Source: Enterococcus sp. 9D6_DIV0238
GTDB lineage: Bacteria > Bacillota > Bacilli > Lactobacillales > Enterococcaceae
DNA: 64,000 nt
Direction: 5' to 3'
Assembly (NCBI RefSeq): GCF_002174455.2
Contig: NZ_CP147246.1
Coordinates: 2,321,501 to 2,385,500 of the forward strand
The position numbers were made by a program, and so were the translations under genes. Below the pieces are notes generated by a model. It searched no databases, was not told the DNA's origin, and saw only the letters and a list, made by a program, of their open reading frames with translations. Of this stretch, positions 15,953 to 25,395 are shown in pieces; position 1 is the first letter of the stretch, and every line of letters begins with the position of its first letter.

Positions 15953-16762
15953 ATGAAAAAAAATACTATTTGTATCGCTTTTGTAGCTATGGCGAACATA
16001 CTTTGTCTGTTAATCAATAATCAACAGGTATTGGCTGAATCAAGTGAGAATAGTCCAGGTCATATCAGATTTACAGACGATACTGATGGAGGCAAGAATG
16101 GGATCCAAGATCCCGAGCATCCAGAAAATATCGTTGATCCAGGACCAAGTCCAAGCTTATCTGGTGATTTACGGATAGATTTCGTTCCGCAGTTAGACTT
16201 TTCAGCTAATAAAGTTTCTGATAAAGGGATGAGCTTGCCTGTTAATGCGCAATTATTTCTTGATGAAACCCCAGTTCGCGGTAACTTCATCCAAATAACG
16301 GATGAGCGACCAAAAGCTTTGGGTTGGTCATTACAGATGCGCCAAGAAACACAATTTCAGAATATGAACACGGCTAATAATGAATTAAAGGGAGCTTTTC
16401 TTTCTTTTGATAAGTCATGGACGAATTCAACTTCTGATTTAGCTAGCGCGCCAATGGTTTCTAAAGAAGTAATTGAAGTCAACACTATAGGAGAAACTTA
16501 TACTCTTGCAACTGCAAAATCAGGTAATGGGTCTGGAACTTGGTCGGTCTCGTTTGGTGCGTCAGAAAATAATCCGCTTCAATTAGAGAATACCTTGACA
16601 CCAAGAATCGATCAAAAAGGCGAAGCTGTCCTTAACTCGGATTTTGCTAATAAGCAAAACTATCAAAATAATGCAATAACATTAAACATCCCTGCAGCAA
16701 CAAAAATTGATGCTGTAGAGTACACAACGGTGATAACTTGGATTTTATCCGAGCTACCATAA
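15953..16762 (+). CDS. WxL-domain cell-surface protein
   Basis: This 269-residue secreted protein has a signal peptide (about residues 1-27), a short linker with HIRFTDDTDGG and a WxL domain. Both signature motifs are intact: WSLQMR near residue 120 and WILSELP at the extreme C terminus. WxL domains attach non-covalently to peptidoglycan. It lies three bases after the LPxTG gene, so translation is probably coupled. Confidence 0.9.
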   Translation: MKKNTICIAFVAMANILCLLINNQQVLAESSENSPGHIRFTDDTDGGKNGIQDPEHPENIVDPGPSPSLSGDLRIDFVPQLDFSANKVSDKGMSLPVNAQLFLDETPVRGNFIQITDERPKALGWSLQMRQETQFQNMNTANNELKGAFLSFDKSWTNSTSDLASAPMVSKEVIEVNTIGETYTLATAKSGNGSGTWSVSFGASENNPLQLENTLTPRIDQKGEAVLNSDFANKQNYQNNAITLNIPAATKIDAVEYTTVITWILSELP

Positions 16763-16794
16763 ATTATTACACACAATATTAGGAGGAAATACAA

Positions 16795-17550
16795 ATGAAA
16801 TTAACACACAAATTATGCGGAGCAGCATTAGTAGCAGTAGCTGGGGTTGCTTTAGCAGCACCAAACACAACAAAAGCGGATACGATGAACGGAAAAGGTC
16901 ATATCGGTTTCACAGAATCAACTGGCATCCAAACAATGACAGATAACAGTACTTCAAAAGATTCAAGTGGTGACACAGGTACAGGTTCTGAAATTACTTC
17001 AAACTCAACATTGACAATTACTGATCCAGGTGAATTCGGAATTATCTCTGTATCACCACTAGAATTCAAAACACACTCAGTATTATCAGCATCTCAAGAA
17101 ACATTTACAGCAGATTTATATGACAATGGCGGCAATAAAATGGCAAACTTTGTCACTTACACTGATAAACGTGCAGAAAATGTCCGTGCTACACACAAAT
17201 TAAGTGCTAAATTGATCCAACAATTCCAAACAACTAGCGGTACACAATTAAACGGAGCAAAAATCACTTACAACAACGTATGGGTAAATGATTACGCAAA
17301 TGCTGTTCAACCAAGCTCTATCTTGAACAACGTAACTGTAGAATTAAACCAACCTTCAGTATTTATCAACAATACAAAAGGAACAACTAATGCAGGATAC
17401 GGACAACATGATGTGAAATTTGGGGAAACTGCTGGATCTGCTAATGCAGACAAATCAGTAACATTGGATATTCCAAAAGCACAAAATCCATCTGTGATCG
17501 CTGGAGATTATAACGGCGTTGTTGAGTGGACTTTATCAGAAACTCTTTAA
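16795..17550 (+). CDS. WxL-domain cell-surface protein, second copy
   Basis: This 251-residue protein has a signal peptide cleaved near TTKADT, followed by GHIGFTES and a WxL domain ending in VVEWTLSETL. The first signature reads THKLSAKL, with His where Trp is expected, so only the C-terminal WxL motif is canonical. AGGAGG precedes the ATG. The many ACA, CAA and TTA codons give it a uniform codon style different from its neighbours, which may mean high expression or a different history. Confidence 0.9.
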   Translation: MKLTHKLCGAALVAVAGVALAAPNTTKADTMNGKGHIGFTESTGIQTMTDNSTSKDSSGDTGTGSEITSNSTLTITDPGEFGIISVSPLEFKTHSVLSASQETFTADLYDNGGNKMANFVTYTDKRAENVRATHKLSAKLIQQFQTTSGTQLNGAKITYNNVWVNDYANAVQPSSILNNVTVELNQPSVFINNTKGTTNAGYGQHDVKFGETAGSANADKSVTLDIPKAQNPSVIAGDYNGVVEWTLSETL

Positions 17551-17581
17551 GATTTCAATTTTAATATGTAGATTGTGAGAG

Positions 17582-17612
17582 AGGTTCACTGGCAGATATA
17601 GTCAGTGAACCT
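17582..17612 (+). terminator. Intercistronic hairpin after the WxL genes
   Basis: AGGTTCACTG pairs perfectly with CAGTGAACCT. The following GTCTTCTG is not a good T tract, so this is more likely partial attenuation or an mRNA-stability hairpin that lowers expression of downstream genes relative to the WxL proteins. Confidence 0.5.
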
Positions 17613-17646
17613 GTCTTCTGAAAATAGGAAATGAGGGAATGACAGC

Positions 17647-18690
17647 ATGAGAAAAACAATAGGAACATTAGCAATAGCTTTATTATACATAGTAGGAATT
17701 TTTTCATTTAGTTTATCTGCGGAAGCAAGCGTGGGCTTTACATATAAGGTGAACCGACCAGAAAATCAAAGAAATATGGACGTCGGCTATTTTGATCTTA
17801 AAATGAACCCAGGTCAAAAGCAGTCAGTAACAATCGATTTGACAAACGAGTCTGATAAAGAAGTTGTTGCTGTAGTTTCCTTAAATAGTGCGAAAACAAG
17901 TAGTAACGGAGTCATTGAATATGGACCTAATGAAATTGATAATGACAAATCTCTAAAGTATGACTTTAAAAATGTCGTGAAAGCACCAGAAAAAGTAACG
18001 ATACCAGCAAAGAGTACTGTACCAGTGAAATTGGATATCACCATGCCGGAAGCGACTTTTGATGGAGTGATTTCTGGAGGAATCCAGCTAAAAGGCGAGG
18101 TAGATAAAAAGAATCGTGAAAAACAAAAAGGCGTTATCAACGAATATGCATATGTTGTCGGGATGCTGCTTTCCGAAACAGACACCGTTGTTACTCCAGA
18201 ATTAGCGTTGAATAAAGTAAGCGCTGGGTCAAACAATTACCGTAATAGTGTGTTTGTGAATTTTTCCAACATTAAACCAGCATACTTAGAAAATCTAACA
18301 ATGGATGTCCAAATCATGAAAAAAGGTTCTGAAGCTGTACTATATGATACCAAAAAGGCAAACATGCGTGTGGCACCAAATAGTATGGTCGACTTTCCAG
18401 TATCGATGAATGGTGAACGAATGGTACCAGGTGACTATAGTGCGCATGTCGTAGCAAGTACAAAGGATAAAAAGTGGGAATGGGACGAAGATTTCACAAT
18501 TACAGATGAGGAAGCGGATAAATATAATGATGAAGATATCAGTTTAGTAAAAGAACAAGGTATCAATTGGAAAATGATCGCCATGATCGTCGGAAGTGTT
18601 ATTGCCGTAATCGTTGTTATTTACATCATCGTTCGAGCTAGTTTAAATAAAAACAAGAAAAAGAAGCGGAAGAACAAGAAGAAAAAATAA
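17647..18690 (+). CDS. DUF916/DUF3324 membrane-anchored partner of WxL proteins (CscA-like)
   Basis: This 347-residue protein has a signal peptide (about 1-27). The N-terminal DUF916 domain begins FTYKVNRPENQRNMDVGYFDLKMNPGQKQ, and the DUF3324 domain covers about residues 180-280. A transmembrane helix (MIAMIVGSVIAVIVVIYIIV) and a short, extremely lysine-rich cytoplasmic tail follow. These domains are the peptidoglycan-binding and host-binding domains of WxL partner proteins. It is expected to hold WxL proteins at the cell surface. Confidence 0.9.
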   Translation: MRKTIGTLAIALLYIVGIFSFSLSAEASVGFTYKVNRPENQRNMDVGYFDLKMNPGQKQSVTIDLTNESDKEVVAVVSLNSAKTSSNGVIEYGPNEIDNDKSLKYDFKNVVKAPEKVTIPAKSTVPVKLDITMPEATFDGVISGGIQLKGEVDKKNREKQKGVINEYAYVVGMLLSETDTVVTPELALNKVSAGSNNYRNSVFVNFSNIKPAYLENLTMDVQIMKKGSEAVLYDTKKANMRVAPNSMVDFPVSMNGERMVPGDYSAHVVASTKDKKWEWDEDFTITDEEADKYNDEDISLVKEQGINWKMIAMIVGSVIAVIVVIYIIVRASLNKNKKKKRKNKKKK

Positions 18691-18711
18691 AGATGAAGGG
18701 AATGAGGAATA

Positions 18712-19380
18712 ATGGGGACGTTAGATTGGTCATTTGTTGTCCTTTTATCTAGTGCATTTCTCTTTACTTTGTTTAGTCTAGTGTTGTTGCTAAACGTTTT
18801 TAAAAGCAAGAAACGTCTAAAAGCTATTAAAAGAAAGCGACCACCTAAAAACAAAAAAAGGCGGAAACGATTTTTTGTAGCCAAAAGAAAATTGCAAGTT
18901 ACACTTAAAAAGCAAATTATGTGGACGATCATTCTTATATTCATGGCGGGGGGGACATCAGCTGGTGCAGTTTATTCTCGTTATTACCAACAAAATAAGT
19001 TGAATGGCAAAGAATCAGAATCAATTGTTCAAAGCTACTATATACTCACTGAGTTGACAACCCAACTTGAAAATGTCAACAAAAATGAAAATCCGCAAAA
19101 ATCAATAAAAAATGTTAGAGGACTATCGAATAAACTAGTCAGTTATGGATTTATTACAGCTTCTGTTTCGTTGAAAGAAGAAAAACAACATTTGTTAAAT
19201 AGATATTTCATCGGTGTAAAAGAGCTTGGTAAAAATCTTAGTGAACAATCTGTTGAAACTTTACAAGAAAAAGAAGCCTATCAAGGATATATGAACGACA
19301 TTGAAAAGATAAAAGCAAATCAAACAGAAGTATTTAAAGAATTTAAGATTAATGAAGCTGCGTTAAAGAAAAAACAGTAG
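18712..19380 (+). CDS. Two-TM protein of unknown function in the WxL operon
   Basis: In this 222-residue protein, a first hydrophobic helix (about residues 8-28) is followed by a strongly basic segment of ~45 residues (KRKRPPKNKKRRKRFF in the centre). A second helix (MWTIILIFMAGGTSAGAVY) leads to a ~130-residue Lys/Glu-rich helical domain, probably outside the cell. I do not recognise a family. It lies between the DUF916 protein and two signal-peptidase-like genes with short spacing, so it probably serves assembly of the surface proteins. Confidence 0.7.
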   Translation: MGTLDWSFVVLLSSAFLFTLFSLVLLLNVFKSKKRLKAIKRKRPPKNKKRRKRFFVAKRKLQVTLKKQIMWTIILIFMAGGTSAGAVYSRYYQQNKLNGKESESIVQSYYILTELTTQLENVNKNENPQKSIKNVRGLSNKLVSYGFITASVSLKEEKQHLLNRYFIGVKELGKNLSEQSVETLQEKEAYQGYMNDIEKIKANQTEVFKEFKINEAALKKKQ

Positions 19381-19399
19381 AAAATGCTGAGGTAATCTT

Positions 19400-20086
19400 A
19401 TGACAAAAAAAGATGTAAAGAAGAAGACAGACACTTCAAAGAAATATTCGAAGTCTAGTAGCATAAAGCCAAAAGCAAAACGAAATCCACAGCAGAGAAA
19501 AGCAAAACTTTCTGATAAACGAAGAAAGAAAAAACAGACTAAAAAATTGAAAAAAAGATTAGTAAATAAACTAGTTGAACTGGGCCTTACTTTAGCGATC
19601 TGCATTTTACTACTTATTCTCATGAATCTTTTTGTATTTAGCATTTCTAAATTTGAGGGCTATTCAATGGTTCCGACTCTGAGTGACCAAGATCGTTTGT
19701 TTGTCTCCAAATTATCAAAAATAAAAAGATTTGATCTTGTTTATATAAAGGATGGGAATAATGAAGTAAGTGTTCGGCGAATCATCGGTTTGCCAAACGA
19801 GCAGGTTGCTTATCGAGATGATGAACTGTATATAAACAACGAATTGAAAGCTGAGCGTTTTTTATCAAAACGAATCAGAGAGGAGTCGGAGGAGCCGATC
19901 ACAGAGAATTTTGACCTATACGATTTATTTCAAAAGGACATGGTTCCTCCGAATAAGTACTTTGTTTTAGGTGATAATCGAGAATATGCTACAGATAGTA
20001 GAGAATATGGGTTTGTTGATGAAAAGGCAATAATCGGTATTGTCAAAGCTAAAGTGTTTCCTTTTTACGATATGAGACAGTTTTAA
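19400..20086 (+). CDS. Signal-peptidase-I-like protein lacking the catalytic lysine
   Basis: This 228-residue protein has a ~55-residue very basic cytoplasmic N terminus, one transmembrane helix (LGLTLAICILLLILMNLFVFSI) and a signal peptidase I fold. The serine box GYSMVPT is present near residue 90. The lysine box, normally KRIIGLPGD, reads VRRIIGLPNE, so the general-base Lys is replaced by Arg. The GDNREYATDSREYG box is conserved. It is either inactive or altered. Streptococcal pilus loci contain a catalytically dead SipA homologue needed for assembly, which is a suggestive parallel. Confidence 0.85.
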   Translation: MTKKDVKKKTDTSKKYSKSSSIKPKAKRNPQQRKAKLSDKRRKKKQTKKLKKRLVNKLVELGLTLAICILLLILMNLFVFSISKFEGYSMVPTLSDQDRLFVSKLSKIKRFDLVYIKDGNNEVSVRRIIGLPNEQVAYRDDELYINNELKAERFLSKRIREESEEPITENFDLYDLFQKDMVPPNKYFVLGDNREYATDSREYGFVDEKAIIGIVKAKVFPFYDMRQF

Positions 20087-20105
20087 CGATAGAGGAAGTT
20101 TGACC

Positions 20106-20789
20106 ATGAAGAAGATAAATGAACAAGCAATACGATCAAAAAGGAAATATAAAAAGAATGTCACGATGTCAAAGGCGGTAGATAAGCGCAAGAAAAGTAA
20201 AAAGAGGCCTTCAAACGTGAAGAGTAAAAAAAGACGTTTATGGAGTTTTTTACATGACAAGAATACGATCTATTTACTGCTGTTTTTGTTGACTGTGATT
20301 GTTTTCCAAACTAATTTTTTTGCACATAGAGTAGATGGTGTATCTATGCAACCTACATTTCTTAATAATGATCTTGTCCTTTTGAGAAAGACAAGAAAAA
20401 TACAAAGATATGAAATCGTGACGTTTCGACCCGAAGAAGACAGATCCTCTTCTTATATTAAAAGAGTGATTGGTGTTCCGGGAGATTACATATGGGTAGA
20501 CGGGAATACTTTGTTTTTAGCATATAAAGATAATACTCAACAGTTCGTAGAAACACCAAAAAGAATAGAAAATATGTCAGACGGCATGATAAAAATCAAT
20601 GTATCTGATGAAGCGGCTAAAGAATTGGCGCAGTATGATCAAATTCCAAAAGGATGTTACTTCGTTCAAGGAGATAATCGGAATAACTCAAATGATAGTA
20701 GGAACTTTGGTTTGGTGAAAGATGAACAAATAGAAGGTACATTGTTCTTGAGATATTTTCCAATCAATAAATTTGGAGTTCCAAAATAA
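20106..20789 (+). CDS. Signal peptidase I, intact catalytic dyad
   Basis: This 227-residue membrane peptidase has a ~45-residue basic N terminus, a transmembrane helix (IYLLLFLLTVIVFQTNFF), the serine box VDGVSMQPT, the lysine box YIKRVIGVPGD and GDNRNNSNDSRNFG. All catalytic elements are present, unlike the preceding paralogue. ATG at 20106 is chosen because AGAGGAAG lies eight bases upstream; a TTG two codons earlier is possible. It probably processes the precursors encoded upstream in the operon. Confidence 0.9.
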   Translation: MKKINEQAIRSKRKYKKNVTMSKAVDKRKKSKKRPSNVKSKKRRLWSFLHDKNTIYLLLFLLTVIVFQTNFFAHRVDGVSMQPTFLNNDLVLLRKTRKIQRYEIVTFRPEEDRSSSYIKRVIGVPGDYIWVDGNTLFLAYKDNTQQFVETPKRIENMSDGMIKINVSDEAAKELAQYDQIPKGCYFVQGDNRNNSNDSRNFGLVKDEQIEGTLFLRYFPINKFGVPK

Positions 20790-20816
20790 CCGAAAGAAAG
20801 AGAGAACGTTCAAATA

Positions 20817-23441
20817 ATGATGAATACGATAAAAAATTTTTTAAAGCAGAATTCGCTATTTATATTTTTAAGCTTTTTGATTCCTGTTGGGATTATGTGT
20901 ATTGCTTACTATAATATAGGAATCTATCCGGGAAGTGAGATGTCAATTTTAGCTTCGGATGGTTTTTCTCAATATGCCAATTTTCATTCAAGTTTCAAAA
21001 ATATGCTAGATGGGAAACAAAGTATATTTTATACATGGTCTGGTTCATTAGGACTGAATTATTGGGCGTTATCAGCGTACTATTTAAATGGAATATTCAC
21101 ACCTTTAGTCGCATTTTTTGATAATAGCAATATGACAGATACTTTGTATTATTTAACATTGATCAAGTTTGGTGCAATGGGCGTATCTTTTTGGATTTTT
21201 GCACATAATACATTCAAGTTGAATCGGTGGCTTGTCGTCTCTTTAAGTGCCAGCTATGCACTGATGTCTTATGCTGTTGCTTATTCAGAAGTAATTATGT
21301 GGTTAGACACATTTGTCTATTTGCCGTTGATCATTTTAGGTATTCATCGACTGATGGATCAAAGCAAACCGATTGTTCTGTTCATAAGTTACCTATTCTT
21401 ATTTTTATCTAATTTCTACATGGCATTTATGGTTGGCGTATTTTCATTTTTATATTTCTTTGCTAGAGCATGCACCAATTGGGGACGATATAAGAAAACG
21501 ATTGGGCACTATTTAGTAACATCGTTTTTGGCTGGCGGTGCATCTATGATCGTTATTTTACCGACAGTGATTGACTTAGCAACGAATGGTGAAAGCTTAA
21601 GTAGTATTGGCAGCTTTTTTACGAAGGATATTGGTTCATGGGATTTAATCGCAAAAAGTTTAGTCGGTGTCTATGATACGAGCAAATATAAGAGTATGCC
21701 ATTCATCTATATTGGATTGATGCCATTGATTTTTTGTATCTACTATTTTGTAAGTAAGAAATTTGCTCTAAAAAATAAGTTACTCTACGGAAGTTTATTT
21801 TTGATCCTATGTTTAAGCTTCTATATTAATCCAATGAATCTATTTTGGCATGGGATGCATGGACCGTATATGTTTTTGTTCAGATTTAGTTTTCTGCTGT
21901 CGTTTTTGATTATTTTAGTAGCAGGCTATAGCTTAGAACGTTTTTCAAAAGAAGATATCAATGGTATTACCAACGTAATTTTGTCCCTAGCATTTGTCTT
22001 TCTTGTATTTATATTTTTTTCAAATAAGAAAAGGTATGGTCTTATTACGACAGAGGCATTGGTTATCAGTATTGTATTGTTAGCTATATATTTACTTATT
22101 TGGCTGATCTATGCATACAAACCCAAATGGTCTCGGGCTGCGACAGCAATCTTGGTATTATTTATGATGGGAGAAGCAGCATTTAATGCACAACAAATGG
22201 TTATTGGGATAAAAAACGATTGGTCATATATTAGCCAAGCTGCATATAACGATAACTATGACGATATTACAAAGTTGGTAGACCTAACAGAAAAAAATGA
22301 CTCTTTCTTTAGAATGGAAAATCTAAATAGTTCTTCTGCAAATGATAGCTTTAGATATGGCTATCACGGCGTGTCTATGTTTTCATCTATTCGAAATCGT
22401 CATTCTTCTCAATATATCAATTTATTAGGCTATCGTTCATTTGGAACCAATTTACTAGTAGATTATAGAAATAATACATTGTTGGCAGATTCACTTGTTG
22501 GTATGAAATATAACATTTCAAGCAGTGACTATTTTAGCAAGTTTGGATATGAAAAAGTTAAAAAAAGTGGCAAATTTACACTTTATGAGAATAAATATGC
22601 ATTGCCCTTAGGGATTTTGACGGATGATGAGATTTATGAAAAAGAAGCTGTGAAAAATCAGACAGAACTGTTCAATCATTTTTCAGGAACAAATGGAGAA
22701 ATCTATACATTTGGTGATGCACCGATCATCTCTTCAAAGGATGTAACTATTTCTGAAACTGGAGATACTATTGAATTAGGAGAAACAGAATTGGGCCATG
22801 CAAGAACATTAAAGTTTTTGATTACAGTGCCAGCTGGAAAGCAAGGATATCTTAGTATTGTTCCTACTAATCTTTATAGAGAAGGGCAGACCAATGTTTC
22901 TGTAAAAATCAATGGGAAAGAAAGTGGCAGCGGCAGCTCATTTGCCAATACAGGTCAATACCATGATTTAGGTTACCATAAAACTACAACAACTGTAGAA
23001 GTCGAATGTACGTTTGTTGGTGGGAATCAAACGATTGAAATTTTCCGACCAGACGCCGTTTTTCTAGATACAGAAAAATTTGCAGCAGATGTTGAAAAGA
23101 TCAAAGAAAAAGCCGTAGATTTCAACATTGATGGTAGACGAGCAAATGCTGAAATTGATTCAGAAGAAAAACATGTTCTTTTAACAACTATTCCTTATGA
23201 TAAAGGATGGTCTGCATATATAGACGGGAAGAAGATTGAGATCGATACATTTAAAGATGCCTTTTTATCTGTTACTATTCCAAAAGGAAAACATACATTG
23301 GAATTTGTGTTTATTCCTCAGGGATTCATGTTAGGTGCAATATTATTTGCTGGCTGTATTCTTCTATTTTCTATCTATGCTTACTGGTTTTACAAAAAAA
23401 GAGCGCAGTCGATTGATAAGGAGAAGATGATGAATGCATAA
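20817..23441 (+). CDS. YfhO-family polytopic membrane protein
   Basis: This 874-residue protein has about a dozen transmembrane segments in the first ~460 residues, a ~350-residue extracytoplasmic region and a final transmembrane helix. The pattern SDGFSQYANFHSSFKNML near the N terminus and IPYDKGWSAYIDGK near the C terminus are typical of YfhO proteins. Family members are linked to glycosylation of cell-envelope polymers such as lipoteichoic acid in Bacillus. Here it may decorate WxL-operon products or wall polymers. Its end overlaps the next gene by eight bases. Confidence 0.85.
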   Translation: MMNTIKNFLKQNSLFIFLSFLIPVGIMCIAYYNIGIYPGSEMSILASDGFSQYANFHSSFKNMLDGKQSIFYTWSGSLGLNYWALSAYYLNGIFTPLVAFFDNSNMTDTLYYLTLIKFGAMGVSFWIFAHNTFKLNRWLVVSLSASYALMSYAVAYSEVIMWLDTFVYLPLIILGIHRLMDQSKPIVLFISYLFLFLSNFYMAFMVGVFSFLYFFARACTNWGRYKKTIGHYLVTSFLAGGASMIVILPTVIDLATNGESLSSIGSFFTKDIGSWDLIAKSLVGVYDTSKYKSMPFIYIGLMPLIFCIYYFVSKKFALKNKLLYGSLFLILCLSFYINPMNLFWHGMHGPYMFLFRFSFLLSFLIILVAGYSLERFSKEDINGITNVILSLAFVFLVFIFFSNKKRYGLITTEALVISIVLLAIYLLIWLIYAYKPKWSRAATAILVLFMMGEAAFNAQQMVIGIKNDWSYISQAAYNDNYDDITKLVDLTEKNDSFFRMENLNSSSANDSFRYGYHGVSMFSSIRNRHSSQYINLLGYRSFGTNLLVDYRNNTLLADSLVGMKYNISSSDYFSKFGYEKVKKSGKFTLYENKYALPLGILTDDEIYEKEAVKNQTELFNHFSGTNGEIYTFGDAPIISSKDVTISETGDTIELGETELGHARTLKFLITVPAGKQGYLSIVPTNLYREGQTNVSVKINGKESGSGSSFANTGQYHDLGYHKTTTTVEVECTFVGGNQTIEIFRPDAVFLDTEKFAADVEKIKEKAVDFNIDGRRANAEIDSEEKHVLLTTIPYDKGWSAYIDGKKIEIDTFKDAFLSVTIPKGKHTLEFVFIPQGFMLGAILFAGCILLFSIYAYWFYKKRAQSIDKEKMMNA

Positions 23442-24378
23442 AAAAATTATTTTACTGAGCATACTTAGTCTCTTTTTTATGGTAGGTTGTCAAACCAATA
23501 CGTTGCAAAAGAAAACGACTAAATTTTCTGCAAATGGAAGTGATTACTCCATTCAATTGCCTTCTCACTGGCAAAAAGATAAAAAGGAAACAGCGATCAA
23601 TAAGTCAGCGGTGGTCAGTTCAAAGGATACAAAAAGCAACTCCGGGATGTATATCCTTACAGAAAAAATGGGAAAACTTAGCGAAAAAGAATTAGAAAAA
23701 CACGCAAAGGGTTACTTGGAAGATTATTATGTTCTTAAAGGTGTGAAGGCGAATCGATTTGTAGCAAATGGACATTCAGTGATCAATTATACAATTTCAG
23801 CTAAATATGAAGAAAAGAACTCATTGTTAGATGTTTATTATGTAGCTACGGAAAATTCTGTTATCAGTCTATTCTTTTTTAGTCCTATAGATAATGATAG
23901 AGCATATGACAAAAGGAAACAAAATTTTGATCGTTCAGTAGAGAGTCTTAACGAGAAAGTAACAAATGAAGTGACAGAAGAATCGTCCAATGAATTGGAT
24001 AATCGAATTCAAAATAAAAATTTTTCGCTGCAGGTCAGTACTTATGAGGTGAAACAAGTAGAGGATGAGAAGTTACTGGTTATTCGATATCTAACTACAA
24101 ATAAAGATCAGGAAGTATTGAAGCCCATTGATCAATGGAAGCGGTATATGAAAGTTTATCAGGGAGAAAAAGAATTAACAAGACAAGAAAACAAGGAATT
24201 ATCAGATAATACCTTAGATTATCTGTCTCAAAACAGCTTCAAAAATATTGAGAAAGAAGAAGCAGTGGAAGCTGCTGTAATATATTCTCTTGATAAAAAT
24301 AATGAGGAAGATGTCACCATTCAATTCGATGATACTGAATTTAAGAACAAAGAACCTTTAACGTTAACACTAAACTAA
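23434..24378 (+). CDS. Lipoprotein with DUF5067-like C terminus
   Basis: This 314-residue protein has a lipobox at residues 15-19 (FMVGC). The N-terminal ~150 residues after the lipobox resemble PsbP/DUF1795-type folds (YSIQLPSHWQKDKKE). The C-terminal ~120 residues resemble DUF5067 (LLVIRYLTTNKDQE). It overlaps the YfhO stop codon, so translation is coupled. Function is unknown; it is an outer-leaflet lipoprotein of the surface operon. Confidence 0.75.
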   Translation: MHKKIILLSILSLFFMVGCQTNTLQKKTTKFSANGSDYSIQLPSHWQKDKKETAINKSAVVSSKDTKSNSGMYILTEKMGKLSEKELEKHAKGYLEDYYVLKGVKANRFVANGHSVINYTISAKYEEKNSLLDVYYVATENSVISLFFFSPIDNDRAYDKRKQNFDRSVESLNEKVTNEVTEESSNELDNRIQNKNFSLQVSTYEVKQVEDEKLLVIRYLTTNKDQEVLKPIDQWKRYMKVYQGEKELTRQENKELSDNTLDYLSQNSFKNIEKEEAVEAAVIYSLDKNNEEDVTIQFDDTEFKNKEPLTLTLN

Positions 24379-24391
24379 TTGGAGGAACTAG

Positions 24392-25126
24392 ATGAAAAAA
24401 TACGTAAAAATTATCTTGTTTTTAGGCATACTTTTGATAATAGCAGGGTGTTCAAAAGAAAAGTCAACGATCAATGCGAAACTACCAAAAGAAGATGTAG
24501 CTTTTACTTGGTTAGGAGAACGCACTAAAAATTTTGGTTCATCTAACTATCCTGTAGAGCTGAGTGAGATCGATAAAGTCATGGATGATAAATACCAAAT
24601 AAAATTCTCATCATTGATCAATGATAGCAATGAGTTAGTAAATAAAGAGTTTAGTGGAAACAATATAGCTATCAATGACTCTTTTGAAATTGCAGCAAGT
24701 GAAGAGAAACTCCTTTTTTCAGGAAATAAACTTTTTGAAAATCAGCAAAATAATATCATCGCACGTGTCAAAATGAGTACTGAATACATTTATATGCCAA
24801 GTGTAAAGAAAGCAAAATTATCGAATCAGGATATCGAGATTCGTACAGTCATAAAAGATAAGAAGTATCCTGGCAAAGATTTCAATGCGTTTATTAAACC
24901 AATCATAGAGATGATGAAACTCCCAGACTCGAATAAAGCATCTAAACTGTTTGAAAAGAAAGTGGAGGGAGAGAAAAAAGCAATCGCTGGTCAGACAATT
25001 AAACTGTATGACAATAGAGATGAAGGAAAGCAAGAAGGAACATTTGGGAAGTATTTATTAGTCCAATTTGATAGTGAAGGCATACCAATGAACATTTTCT
25101 TAGGTACAAGTGACTATCGTTATTAA
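24392..25126 (+). CDS. Lipoprotein of unknown function
   Basis: This 244-residue protein has a clear lipobox (IIAGC at about residues 16-20). The mature part is Lys/Glu-rich with no recognised domain. The C terminus KYLLVQFDSEGIPMNIFLGTSDYRY looks folded and could be a conserved end. It is the last gene of the operon, with GGAGGAA before its ATG, and a terminator follows 124 bases later. Confidence 0.7.
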   Translation: MKKYVKIILFLGILLIIAGCSKEKSTINAKLPKEDVAFTWLGERTKNFGSSNYPVELSEIDKVMDDKYQIKFSSLINDSNELVNKEFSGNNIAINDSFEIAASEEKLLFSGNKLFENQQNNIIARVKMSTEYIYMPSVKKAKLSNQDIEIRTVIKDKKYPGKDFNAFIKPIIEMMKLPDSNKASKLFEKKVEGEKKAIAGQTIKLYDNRDEGKQEGTFGKYLLVQFDSEGIPMNIFLGTSDYRY

Positions 25127-25249
25127 AAGATATCAATAGAAATATCAAGTATATCAGAGCGTCAGCGGGAAGAAATCGCGTTGGGCAAATGCTCTAATTA
25201 TTGTAGATAAATCATAAATAGTAGAAGTGATTGAGTTTACAAGATAAGG

Positions 25250-25302
25250 GCACCTGCACGAAAATTCAACCCTTGATTTTCATGTAGGTGCGTTTGTTTT
25301 TT
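25250..25302 (+). terminator. Terminator of the WxL operon
   Basis: A long stem (GCACCTGCACGAAAAT with ATTTTCATGTAGGTGC, two G-U pairs) precedes TTTGTTTTTT. The bases between the last gene and this hairpin contain nothing else I can recognise. Confidence 0.8.
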
Positions 25303-25395
25303 CCAACAGTATAAGTTTTAAGCGACTGGATTGTAACTTATAAAAAGTGTATTCAGATCCAGTGGTTTATTTTCAAAAAAATATGTAGCTAATCG

